A DNA stretch of 64,000 nt from Cercospora beticola (lineage: Eukaryota; Ascomycota; Dothideomycetes; Mycosphaerellales; Mycosphaerellaceae), in contig NC_088938.1 of assembly GCF_033473495.1 (NCBI RefSeq), positions 3,224,001 to 3,288,000 on the forward strand, written 5' to 3'. Below, piece by piece: positions 52,442 through 63,115 of this stretch. The first letter of the stretch is position 1; every line of letters begins with the position of its first letter. The position numbers and the translations under genes are program-made. The notes beneath the pieces are model-generated. The model was not told the origin of the DNA, ran no database searches, and saw only the letters and a program-made list of their open reading frames with translations.

Positions 52442-55072
52442 TCACCATTCTTCATGTTGCATCTCTGGCCTGCAATACTCAACCTCCAAATCCACCACGT
52501 CCTGCCACGACCCATCAACGCCCAACTTCCTGATCCCAGGTGTCCTCGTCAGCAGAACGATTGGAGCGTCATTCTCACCATGCTCTGAGCCGTCTGGGGC
52601 ACCCTCGATTTGTGTACCATACCTGTACATCCAAAGCTCGGTTTTCGTCTTCTCCGCTGCTAATCGAGCCTTGAGAAAGAATGCCAGCTTACAGACCTGG
52701 CGCAGCTGTTTGGCAAAAAGCATTCGCCAGTTCTGAGGTCTGCGAGGAAGACTCAGCGCGTCAAGGTGCTGCTCTAACAGAGCCATGAGCTTGTATGCTG
52801 TTTCATCAGCGTGGAACATCAGTGTACCGTCAACAAAATCTGGGTCTGTAAATTGAGCTTTCGAGCTGCGTCGAAGGAGGGTGTGATAGGCACCTTCCCT
52901 GCCGCTGAGGGCCGTTCGCAGGTATGTCTGAGCTCTTTCTATCAGTGCGTACACAGCATCGTCCAGCTGTTCCTTGTCCATGATCTCGAAGGTGAGGGCA
53001 TGCCAGATAAGACAGCGTAGCACGTTCGTAGCACTGAAAGGAATCGAAGAAGTGTGATCGTATTGGTCTTCTGCAGCTCTGGCATTGAGTGACACCGAGC
53101 GCCAACTCTTTCCAAATATGACGACGTACAGATTGAACAGAGGCTCCGTCGGATCGAGCGCAAGCGTGGAAACAGCACGCCCGGCCGCATCTGTGAAGAT
53201 GATGTCCAGTGCCTTCTGCAAGCATCCGTCGACTGTTCCAAGGACAGTTGGCAATTCCATCGTCCAGATAGTGGTATCGGAGATCTCGCCGCCGATTTCA
53301 GTGAGAAGTGTTTTTGAGTTGGTGCGAAAATTGGCGGGGATGCCATCCGCTACGTCGACGTCTGGATCATTGGCATTCTCCTCTTCGACATCTCCTGTTG
53401 ATGTTTGGTTGGCAATGCGTGTTCTGAGTTCATCGTGTTGCAGCTCTCCAGTCGGCACAATGTCTTTTGCATGTGTCCCGGACCCGCCCCCATAAAGACG
53501 TCCGTGTGCGCTATTCGGTCCAGATGTAGCAGCCTGCATTAGACCTTTCTGGGGGAGTGGCTCAGTGTCCACATTGTTCGATGTCGAAGTAGTAGATGCC
53601 TGAGTTCTTTGCCTCTTCGTAGCTGGACCAATGCCAGTGCTTTCTCCCTCCTTTGCTAGAACATGGCTTCCATTGCGTTTGCGTTTACTCGGTTTTGCTG
53701 TCGGCACAAGCAGACCGGGCTGGATTGTCGTACTCGGCTGATATCCTACCACGTTGTCGAGAGGCACGGCATCGTCTTGGTCGAGTGACTTCGCCTCTCC
53801 ACCGTCTGCCACTCTCACCATATGATCGAGATTTCTTTTCTGAGTGTCACGCGCAGCTTTGGATGCAGGCATGCCTTTTGCTCTCGTTTTGTCGACATTT
53901 GGGAGAAGCTTCACTTCAGGCTGAGCATCTCCATCATAGGCGAGTGAAGTGTTTTCGAGAGCTGATTCCTCAGCGGCTGCGATCTGCGCTGTGACTTGTC
54001 CTGTCTTTGCCGGCTGCGACGAGAGCGGTCGGGATGCCGACCCGGTCTCATCGTTCTGGGCTCTTTTTCTGCGAGAGGGCTGTTGCTTTGTTCGCTCAGA
54101 AGGTATCTCTGGATTGTGCTCTGCTCCTGAAGCAGCTGGCTCTATCGAGTCTCGCGTGAGGCTTGGCATGGAAGCTGCATGTTCGTCTTGCAAAGCAGCA
54201 TTCGTCCGTACCTTAGTCTTCTTGGCTCGACCGTTGCCAATATCTTTGCTCTTTAACTCCTCAGCCCGGCTGTCCATGCGCTTGCGCTTGCCCAAAGTGG
54301 ACTGGGGCGCGTGCGAGGCGATCTGTGTTGCGCTTGAAGCCGTGGCTGCTCTGATGTCGCTAGCATAAGTTGCGGTCCTGTCTGAGTTGGATGGTTGCAC
54401 AAGATTGGAGGGAGGGCTTTTTGCCAGCTGAAAAGGCTGCTGATCGTCATCCCCATGGTCGGGAGATGCACCTTGTGCGAGAGCCGTTTCCACCACGTTT
54501 GCATTCCGCATGATGTCTTGTTGAGGTTCTGCCGTCTGCGACAAGGCCGTTACGGGCGCCGCCAGTCTCGCAGATCTCTGGGCTCTTGTCTCGCGACCAC
54601 TTGGCCTCTCAGTCTGCGCACCCGCCAGATTCTCGTTCTCCAGTGAAGCAACGTCTTCAAATTCCGGCTCCGAATGTTGCGCGCCATGGAGAGGAACAAG
54701 CCGAGGCGGCTGTATAGCAGTCGCAAGCTGTGCTCGATAAGCGTTTGATAGAGCGTCGCTACCGTGCTGAAAGAACAAACTTCGAGCTTGAACAGCAGTA
54801 AGGTTTCGATGTTCTGGCGCCCTCCTTGTTGTGTCTGAAAGTATGACTCCCACCAGTTTCCGAAGCGATTGGCCGTCGTGCGGCCAGAGGTCCACTCCGT
54901 ACGGAACTCCGATGCCACCCAAGTCGTAGTCGATGCTCACAGTGCCGAGGGCATCTTCGACACCCTTGACTGTGGGATCATCCTCCTTGTGATCGATGAA
55001 ATGCGCAACGGAAGCCATCGACCATGCATCTTCCTTAGCCTGCTCTTCCTTCTGTTCCGTAGTGAGCACCAT
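52442..55072 (-). CDS. Hypothetical protein with nuclear-type signals, paralog of downstream neighbour (876 aa)
   Basis: This is a single open frame starting at the ATG at 55072 (MVLTTEQKEEQAKEDAW). Residues 1-110 form a compact acidic N-terminal part. Residues about 150-530 are low complexity (Ala, Ser, Gln, Thr) with several basic clusters (GKRKRMD, RAKKTKVR, KPSKRKRNG, ATKRQRTQ) that look like nuclear localisation signals. The C-terminal 300 residues are helical, with the landmarks LYVVIFGKSWRSVS, FSATNVLRCLIWHALTFEIM and FLKARLAAEKTKTELWMYRYG. These follow the same order as in the 587-residue neighbour, suggesting homology over this region. No enzyme motif is visible. A nuclear scaffold or chromatin-linked role is a guess from the basic clusters. 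Confidence 0.6.
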   Translation of the reverse strand: MVLTTEQKEEQAKEDAWSMASVAHFIDHKEDDPTVKGVEDALGTVSIDYDLGGIGVPYGVDLWPHDGQSLRKLVGVILSDTTRRAPEHRNLTAVQARSLFFQHGSDALSNAYRAQLATAIQPPRLVPLHGAQHSEPEFEDVASLENENLAGAQTERPSGRETRAQRSARLAAPVTALSQTAEPQQDIMRNANVVETALAQGASPDHGDDDQQPFQLAKSPPSNLVQPSNSDRTATYASDIRAATASSATQIASHAPQSTLGKRKRMDSRAEELKSKDIGNGRAKKTKVRTNAALQDEHAASMPSLTRDSIEPAASGAEHNPEIPSERTKQQPSRRKRAQNDETGSASRPLSSQPAKTGQVTAQIAAAEESALENTSLAYDGDAQPEVKLLPNVDKTRAKGMPASKAARDTQKRNLDHMVRVADGGEAKSLDQDDAVPLDNVVGYQPSTTIQPGLLVPTAKPSKRKRNGSHVLAKEGESTGIGPATKRQRTQASTTSTSNNVDTEPLPQKGLMQAATSGPNSAHGRLYGGGSGTHAKDIVPTGELQHDELRTRIANQTSTGDVEEENANDPDVDVADGIPANFRTNSKTLLTEIGGEISDTTIWTMELPTVLGTVDGCLQKALDIIFTDAAGRAVSTLALDPTEPLFNLYVVIFGKSWRSVSLNARAAEDQYDHTSSIPFSATNVLRCLIWHALTFEIMDKEQLDDAVYALIERAQTYLRTALSGREGAYHTLLRRSSKAQFTDPDFVDGTLMFHADETAYKLMALLEQHLDALSLPRRPQNWRMLFAKQLRQVCKLAFFLKARLAAEKTKTELWMYRYGTQIEGAPDGSEHGENDAPIVLLTRTPGIRKLGVDGSWQDVVDLEVEYCRPEMQHEEW

Positions 55073-57370
55073 GACTGTTATCGCGCAACGGTGCAATCGG
55101 ACAAATGCACCAACGAAGACGCAAAGTTGCAGATGCAGTTTGAAGTTTTGATTAGCCGTTGAATGCGTTCAAAGATGCAGCAAACATCGAATCATCTTGC
55201 TTCGTGTGGACCATAAGTACTTTCCTGAAGTAGCTGGGTTCATGTAGAATCGACTACTTGCCACTTAAAGGCATACTGCCCATCAAGGATTCACTGCTCG
55301 AAAAGTGTTGACATGATGAAACATGTGGTCAGTGTGGAGTTGAACCAAAGATAGAGGTACACATGCAGCAAAGTTCCTTCAGTCGTCGCGATTTTCGCGG
55401 CGTAGGATCGATGTAGTTAGTAGCGCTGTTCGAGATACCTAGCCCTCTCGATATCTTAGTTACAGTTTGGAAGAGTCCCAGAGGCCTCTGCCACGGTCGC
55501 AGACAATTTGCATGGGCATTGGCATTCCGTTTCAATGGGAGCCGTGGGAGCTTGCAAGCCCAGACGTCCTGGTCGCAATTTGTGCACGGTGACACTCGCC
55601 TGATCGTGATTCTTTCATGTTGAATCAGGTCCTGCTCATGTGTTATGGAAATACACTCTGCAGCTAGAGTTTTCCGTGCATATTGGCTGAGTAACGATGT
55701 AGACCAGCTTTTACCTGCGAAGCAAGTGACCAGAGTCTCGTATGGCGAGCATATCCCGCAAGCAATCGATCTTGATCGCTGAAAGCCCGTGCACAGGCTG
55801 GCAGGGCCAATATCCCGCGATTGATTCCGGCGACGTGTATGGAGAGGCGGCGCAAAGGTGAAATGTATTAGTATCAGCCACAAGATTCTGTGTATACCTT
55901 TCAGCCTCGAATGCTGCGAGAGTCGATACCAGGCTAGACATTCTTGCAGATGGCACTATGGTAGAACCGCGGGAGACGCGGCCGCGCGTATGCAGCTCCA
56001 GTCGAGTCGTTTGCCTCCGTACGCGCGGAGGCGCATGAAACCGTACGCGATGAGTAGCACTCTTGTGCGGTTGGAGTTGATGGACATGGTGACGAGCCTT
56101 GGGAGGCTCGATGTTGCGAAGTCGACAGGAGCGGTCTCCGAAGGACGATGTCGGTGTCAGTCTTGGCGTGGAGCCTCAGGCTGCAATCATCTCGTTTGAA
56201 GATTTCGCGCTTCAAACGCGCCGCTCTCTTTCGATGAGAATTCCTCCAGCAACGACCGACGAGGACACTAGCCGCAATCATACAGTGCGCTCGTTGGTAC
56301 CTTGATACCTTTGCAGCAGCACATGACGCGCTTGCCGCTCGTACGGGTCGTGTCGCGTGCTGGCGTGCCGATGTCTCACCGCAAACGCGACATCCAACGT
56401 CAATTGTAGCAGAGCGGAAGCGATCGAAGAGCCTTTCGACATTGCTCTTGAGACACCACGGATGAACTGCTACAAGATGGTGCCACATGCTGAGGCTACA
56501 CCTCTCCGGCCCATACCAGCCTCTGGAGTCCTCCCCGGGCACGGAGTACTTCTCGTATAGCCCAGATATTCGTACTCTCTGCCTCACCTCGCGGCCGGAT
56601 CTCCAAGGTTCACCTATCAGAAGAGCCCATAGTCGCGATCGTGGTCTTCTCATCACTGCTTCGATGCACGCAGCCCTGTGCCGAACGTACAGATAGATGG
56701 CAAAATTGCCCTCTTCCAAGCTGGTCCACCAGCAAGCCAACACTATCGGCCAAATCTCGTCAGTAGCAGAGTCAGAAGAACATTCTTCACCACCACGACA
56801 CATCGACGTCTGAAGTGGCTCGGGCATCATATCTCGCATAGGATTAGTCCATCTCCACAGCTTCTGCTAAAACAACCAACAAGCAACATCGGCTTCGCGT
56901 GGCTGATATTCGGATGTAGCCGACGTGGCTTGGTTGTTTAGACCAGACTATGTGGATCGACCGAACACTGTGGAACGTCTTCATCTGGACCTCCATTAGC
57001 AAGCAGCGGAGATGCTCCGCTGTCTGAATTTCCCAGAACGAACGTTTGCGCTGCGACCGCGGAAACACGGTAATTTTCGGGCTCCACACCCGGGCCAATG
57101 AGCCACAGCTCTGATGTCGCGATCGAGTTGAGACGTCGTATATCACAACGATTGAGGCAGCTGCTAGGCTATAATGGCGATCCACTAGAAGCACACGAGC
57201 CGCAACACCGTCTGTCGCACGCAAGTTGGCTGGCTTCGCTGACGAATACACCGTGACGCCCGACCTGGCTCCAGAGACCAAGCAGGTACCAAACCATATA
57301 AGGTGGCATGGCGAGATTGCGATGGAGGAAATCACCGCTGCATCCTGACTGATCAGCCCCTACTGCCATC
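55073..57370. other. 2.3-kb region without a supported gene
   Basis: The longest frame (55934-56839, minus, 301 codons) is rich in Arg, Cys, Ser and Ala and lacks any recognisable domain or good splice structure; I treat it as accidental. A TATA-like catataagg at about 57295-57303 sits roughly 70 bp before the next plus-strand gene. Confidence 0.35.
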
Positions 57371-58514
57371 ATGAAGGCATTCACTATCTCCGCAGCTCTT
57401 GGCGCTATTGCTCTTTGCGAAGCCGCATACAACACGGTCGAGGTCGACACGCGATCGCTTGATGACATCTACGCCGCCGCCCGCAAGGAGGAAGGCGCAC
57501 TCCAGGTGTTCTGGGGTGGAGATGCTGGAAGCCAAGGCGACAGTGTTCGTCAAGCTTGGGCAGATCGCTTCCCAGATGTCAAGCTCAACTTGACAGTGGA
57601 TCTTTCCAAGTATCACGACAACCGCATCGATCGTGCTCACTTGGAAGGACTTCACGTGGCAGATGTCGCTGTCCTTCAGACTCTCCACGACTTCCGCAGG
57701 TGGAAGAACGGCGGAAAGCTGCTGGACTACAAGCCTGCCACCTTTGAAGACATCTTGCCAGGTGAGAAAGATGCAGATGGTGCCTGGTTCTCGGTGCGCA
57801 TAAGTGAGTTGTCTCTCCCCGCTCTGGCTTTTCACTCTGCTAACTACGAATCGAACAGGCAGCTTCGGAACCTTCCTCTACGATACCACGAAGCTCAACG
57901 CATCAGACGTGCCCTCTTCCTACGCTGAACTCACGGACAAGAAGTACAAAGGAAAGCTGGTGATCACCTATCCCAACGACGACGACGCTATTGCGTATCT
58001 CTTCTCACTCATCGTCAGCCGCTATGGCTTCCAGTGGCTATACGACCTGGCGGAGAACGACGTGCAATGGGTCCGCGGCACTGGTAGCCCATCGGCCATA
58101 CTGAGTGCGAGCCACAACACGACTTCGGCCCGCGCGCTGTCCTTCACCTCATACAGCAGCGGAGCCAGCTTTTTTGCTACAAAGTCGCCTGAAGCACCTG
58201 AGCAGATAATGTCCTGGGCTCAATCCGCTGCTATCATCGCCAGCTCTCCACGGCCGGAATCGGCGAAGCTTTTCCTGTCCTACCTTACGAGCCTTGAGCA
58301 GCAGAACGCGACTGCGGCTTCCGGAAGACCGACCATCTTGACCAACCTCAATGAGCAGTACGGTCTCTCTCCCGACAGCAACATCGCCCAGGTTTCGGGC
58401 TTCCGTGTGTTTGAGCAAGATCGCAACACGGTGGAGTGGTGGAAGAACCTGTTCGAGGAAGTGCTTGGAAGTGCACAGGGCAAGGGCCCGTTGGAGGTCT
58501 ACCCGAACCCCTGA
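57371..58514 (+). CDS. Secreted bacterial-type extracellular solute-binding protein (362 aa, two exons)
   Basis: Exons are 57371-57803 and 57859-58514 with a 55-nt intron (GTGAGT...CAG). A signal peptide covers residues 1-18. The mature protein resembles periplasmic binding proteins of ABC-type iron(III)/small-molecule import in bacteria. Landmarks are YAAARKEEGALQVFWGG near the N-terminus, a FPDVKLNLTVDLS strand, VADVAVLQTLHDF, GTFLYDTTKL, the YKGKLVITYPNDDDA hinge segment and SYSSGASFFA. Such proteins occur in filamentous fungi without the bacterial membrane partners, so the protein probably acts outside the cell by binding a ligand, perhaps iron or a thiamine-like compound. That function is inferred from the fold family. 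The length is typical of the family. It is followed on the same strand by an FAD oxidoreductase. Confidence 0.8.
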
Positions 58515-58876
58515 AGACGGACCGGCAAGGCATGAGAGGACTGTGTGATGAGTAGTAACATGTACGAATAGCGGTATTGCTCGACAGATCGCCATTACCA
58601 TCGCCAACGCCAAGCTTCTCGGCTGCACTTTCTGCTTTCATCCAAGCGCCATATAGTACCAGAACATCACACCTTATCTTGCGATCAGTATAGAAGGAGC
58701 TACGGACCTTTGAATTCAACTACACGCTCATGCACCTGGCCAACTCCGTATCGGCATTACGGAGATCTTCGAACGCCGCTCATAACTAGGTCAATCTCCA
58801 TCCCGCTGAACCTGTATCACAACCTCGACTTCACCTTCCCCACACTCCACAAGACTACTCAAGCACACTCGCCACC
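58515..58876. other. Intergenic region, 362 bp
   Basis: This lies between two plus-strand genes and holds the 3' end of the first and the promoter of the second. The last 100 bases are pyrimidine-rich. No gene was recognised. Confidence 0.4.
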
Positions 58877-60510
58877 ATGACCGGCGTTCCAGCCTCAATC
58901 ATCGCCCAACTCGTACGAGATGCTCAACAAGACCCTCAACTCCCCCGCGCAAACCCCACAGAAGCTTTCTGGCAACTACCACCCTCCGAACTCTCCTCCC
59001 ACCAATCCCAATCCCTCCCCTTCAAAACCACCTACGCCATAATCGGCTCCGGCATAACAGCCTGCAGCGTAGCCAAAAACCTCTTCGAAAACCTCCCCCC
59101 ATCAGACTCTTCATCCCACATCACAATCCTCGAAGCCCGCACGCTCTGCAGCGGCGCCACAGGTCGAAATGGCGGACACTTAGTCTCCCCATTCCCAGAA
59201 GAATTCAGTATTTTCGAAAAATATGCTGGAAAAGAAGCCACGACGAAAATCGCGAGATTTGCGAATCGGACGTTAGAGAGTATGCATCAATTGGCGGAGG
59301 AGGGAGATGAGGAGTTGAGGAGGGTGGCGGAGGTGAGGAGGGTGAGATCTGTTTGTGCGTATTATGATGAGGGGGTGTTTGAGGAGACGAAGAGGTCTAT
59401 GAGGAGGTATGAGGAGTGTTTGCCGGAGGAGAAGGGGGATGGGGAGTTTTTTGGGAAGGATGAGGCGAGGGAGGTGAGTTGGTTTTTTCTTTTGCTGGTG
59501 TTGTGGGTTTGCAGGAGGAAGATGTGCTGATGAATGTTTTGCAGAAATGGAACTTCAAGAACGCAGTTGGAGTCATTGTCAACCGAGCTGGAGCATTTTG
59601 GCCTTATAGACTTGTTACTGGACTTTTTGAACGCATGCTGGAGGAGTATCCTGGTCGCTTTGCTATCGAGACGAATACACCTGTGACTGGAGTTGGATAT
59701 GACACATCATCAGACAAAGAGTATCCTTACAGCGTACAAACAAGTCGAGGTGTGGTTCGAGCTTCTAAAGTCATCTACTGCAGTAACGGCTTTACTGGCC
59801 ATTTGCTTCCAAAGATGCGAGGCAAGATCTGGCCACTGCGAGGAACAATGTCAGCTCAAGCCGCTGGTCCAGAGTTCCCAAATGAAGGAGGCAAAAAGTC
59901 CTGGTCGACGTTTGATCAACCAAAGTATGATCCCAAGACTGGACAGTTCTCGTATGGCTTGTACTATATCACGCAGAATGCGAAGACTGGAGATATCTTC
60001 ATCGGAGGCGAAAAGCAATATCCGAGTGAGATACTCAACAGCGACGACACAGTCATCAGCAGCGTCTCAAAAGACGCACTGGTCAATGTTTTGCCAAAGA
60101 TCTTCGACAAAGGATGGCCCGAAGGCCAAGCTCCCGAGGTGAGGAAATGTTGGTCTGGGGTCATGGGCTTTACTGTCGATGCAGTCCCGTGGGTCGGCGA
60201 GGTTCCTGAGAGCATCACAGGCCGACCGGCTGGAGGTGAATACATTGCTGCTGGCTTCAACGGCTACGGTATGCCGCTCTGCTGGGGATGTGGTGAAGCT
60301 GTAGCCAAGATGCTGCTTGGTAAGAAGGACGAGGTCATGCAATGGCTGCCGGAGAACTTCCTCATCACCGACGCAAGACTCAGGTCTCCTTACAGTATGA
60401 CGGAAGCAGGGATCTATACTATGCTGATGCAAGAGCCCTCTTTGACAACGATGGCGAGGATAGGATTGAAAAATGTTGCGGGCAGGTTGTTTGGGAAGGC
60501 TTCCGGATAG
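58877..60510 (+). CDS. FAD-dependent amine oxidoreductase, DAO family (520 aa, two exons)
   Basis: The family oxidises amines or amino acids with FAD (glycine/D-amino acid/sarcosine oxidase type, or gamma-glutamylputrescine oxidase-like). Exons are 58877-59473 and 59545-60510 with a 71-nt intron (GTGAGT...GCAG), phase 0. The dinucleotide fold is TYAIIGSGITACSVA near residue 52, followed by the ILEARTLCSGATGRNGGH segment that holds the flavin adenine end. The C-terminal FAD-contacting motif is YIAAGFNGYGMPLCWGCGEA. No N-terminal targeting signal is evident, so the cytosol is likely. A second in-frame acceptor at 59513-59514 would add ten residues. The first exon switches abruptly from pyrimidine-rich (58900-59220) to strongly purine-rich (59290-59470) on the coding strand. 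The exact substrate cannot be read from sequence. Confidence 0.85.
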
Positions 60511-60716
60511 GTGTGCTTGCTGCCAATGACCAGGCGCTCTATGTCAGCAATGAACAATTCAGTCGTGCCTGCCGCGTGGTTGTTCTCGCCGTTGATTTGC
60601 TGCACTTCACTTTGCTCAACCCTCAATTTGGCGCGTACACAGCCACAACTTTCAACTTCACGTGGGTGTCATCAACAACAACATACGAAATCAAGCACAT
60701 CTACCGCTATAGCACC

Positions 60717-61967
60717 ATGACGAAGCTTCCTGGTGTCGCCGCCGTTGCATGCGTTGTCCACACTCTCATCGGCGCGATCACCGCCACGCGATTGAATGCC
60801 GCCGCGGCCGGTCCGCGAGCCCTGCTCAACGATGTTCGCGCGATCGTGGCAGAAACATTCCCCAGGAATGCATGCTCCGAATACGAGACGGCTCTAGTAG
60901 GCGCCTCGCCTGAATCTCGCAGCTTTGGCCTGGATGCCGTCAAGCTTGAGGAGGCACTTCCCACGGCTGGTCCAGCAAAGCGAGAGTCGCCGAACTGGGA
61001 CCGCTATGGTCCTCCTGCTCCACAGGTCCCAATCAGACTGGTGGAATATCCAAAAGTTTCCAGCAAGCTTCTGAAGGATATTGATGGTTCTCACGATGAG
61101 TTCTCCATGTCCGAGGATTTGGGTCATCCGCCTGGTTGCGCCTGTACGGTGAGTCTCTTCGTTGCGACAATGGGGGCCTGTTTTATCCTTGCTGACATCG
61201 CCTTAGAATCATCTCGCATATGCCGTCGCCATGGTTCTCTCTTCATATTTTCGTGAGAAACGATGCGTGGAGCGTTGCGTCTTCACGCTCATCCAGTCCA
61301 AATTCAAACGTATGCATAAGGTATTGTGGGATGTGGCCGCGACGACGTACACACTCACGGAGGCTGTGAGGGGTCATGTTCCAAGCGACAATCCGATCCA
61401 GCTCGCTCAGTGCACAGATCCGGGCAGTGCTGGTTGCTACAATATCTTCTATTCCAACGTTGCTGGGAACAGTCGTATGCTTCACAAGTTGGACTTCGTT
61501 CCAGGCACGCAAGAGGCGTCACAATTGCGCGACGCTACTGCTTCGGATGGAAAATCAGAGCCCATGAAAGCACAAGCCCATGGTGTGTTAAGACGGTAAT
61601 GTGATTTTCGAGGTTTTTCTACTAATCGCAGCAGGCACCTACGTCTTCTACGATGGTGATCCAGACGTGCAGATTGCAATGGGCTTCAACGATGATTTTC
61701 CCAAGAAGGTAATGGTTCTTCTTCGGTGCTGCTTTTGACGCGCAAGCACAGGACTGACACTCTTCTCAGGTGGCCACTGCCGTCAGCGAAGATGCGATCT
61801 ACAGCAAGCCTGCAGTATCGTGTCTCAGCTTGCTCGATGAGGACTCTCAAAAACCAGGAGTAGTCGGTATGCTGATAGTATCGCCTAGTCAGCCTTCGGA
61901 TGACTCTTTGGGAAACCTCGTTTCGTGGGCGGAAGAATGCAGCAGCCAGCTGGTGCCCTCCGCATAA
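60717..61967 (+). CDS. Secreted hypothetical protein (359 aa, four exons)
   Basis: Exons are 60717-61148, 61207-61582, 61635-61708 and 61770-61967; introns are 58, 52 and 61 nt. A signal peptide covers residues 1-23 (cleavage after AITA). No family is recognised. The mature part starts with an Ala-rich helix, then a Pro-containing stretch, a GHPPGCACT turn, a Cys-containing helical segment (FREKRCVERCVF) and a C-terminal region with a TYVFYDGDPDVQIAMGF strand and a final CLSLLDEDSQKPGVVGML block. Eight or so cysteines could form disulfides. The third intron-exon border has a tandem CAGCAG acceptor that may insert one Ala. The exon 2 model contains a weak internal donor near 61323, so a further intron is possible. 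It lies 206 bp downstream of the FAD oxidoreductase gene. Confidence 0.6.
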
Positions 61968-63115
61968 GCATGAACAACGCGCTCGGGGAGCCGCGCAATG
62001 CTCATGTAGCTGTATTGTCAACTGGATATGGTACGGGACAATGACCTGCTCAGGAATAGCGGGTTATGATGCGACCAGATCTTGGCAACCAGAGCGCTTG
62101 GTATGAGCTCAAGCAGTAAGGAAAACCGAGCGATTAGGTCAATCGGCTCAAAGAGGCCAGATTTTGGATACTCCTCATGAAGCAGTCCAAATTCAAGTGG
62201 GGTCCTCATCCTGCTCGCATCTGTGAGCCAGATCTCTCGCATCGGAATCGGCGTCTCATGACGCAGGACGACGGGTTGCTTTCGCTGCAAACTGCAACAA
62301 TAGCAGATGGCTGTGAGCCGCCGTGTTGCGACGTTATCTTGTTCGAGGCTTACATGGTCGAAGTCAAGTTGCGAGGTGGCACAGAAAGTGCACAGGCCGC
62401 CTGGCTCGCGGTCGCCGACCTTTTGGCTTTCTACTCCGCCTCTTCTTCGTCTTCGGTCCTCCTCAGCGCTTCAACGGCAAACCTTCACGAGATCTCAAAG
62501 TCTTCCGCGTATGATCGCGGGCTAGACCGTCAGCGTGCCAGAGAGCAGCTGCCACCCGTCACACGTCCAGACTGCCTCCGATTACTACTGACATGACGAT
62601 GTGGCTCAGCAGGGGCCCGGCATTCAATGGCAAATGCCATCCGATGCGAATCACCAAACGCCGTCTTCGTCAACTGCACAGTACGCACAAACAGAAAGAG
62701 AAAGTGTACTATTCTAAGCATCTATAAGACATTCATGCATCAGCCAAGACGCGAAGCTTTCTCTCCGTTCTGGAAAACAGCCACATGGTGTGGCAAAGGT
62801 ATCAAAATAGGTGACCGGGATGCGCCATTTGCAGCGTCATGAATGGCCCGGCCGGCCGGTGCCTCGTATTGGTTTCGACTAGACACTGAAGAGAACCAGG
62901 ACCAGGACATGGTATTGCCTGATACATGGTGGCAGCATCACTCCTATAAGATTTGCTGGTTTCCGCTTTCTTCTGTATTACCAGAAATCTCATCTCATTC
63001 CCATTTCAGCATCACTGACATTCGCTGCGTCTCATCGGCGCCGGACTCTCGTTGAACGACATCGCCAACAACATCACTAGTCACCAAGATCAACACCTAA
63101 TACAATACCACAACC
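61968..63115. other. Intergenic region, 1.1 kb
   Basis: Only short frames are present (for example 62177-62596), with no recognisable product. The end is the leader of the next gene: AC-rich (cacaaccATG). Confidence 0.35.

Noticed and set aside
55934..56839. Minus-strand ORF of 301 codons
   Set aside because: Long but with random-looking composition (Arg, Cys, Ser), no conserved motif, and competing ORFs on the other strand. Kept out pending transcript evidence.
62177..62596. Plus-strand ORF of 139 codons
   Set aside because: No domain, no signal peptide and no orthology cue; sits in an intergenic region with other chance ORFs.
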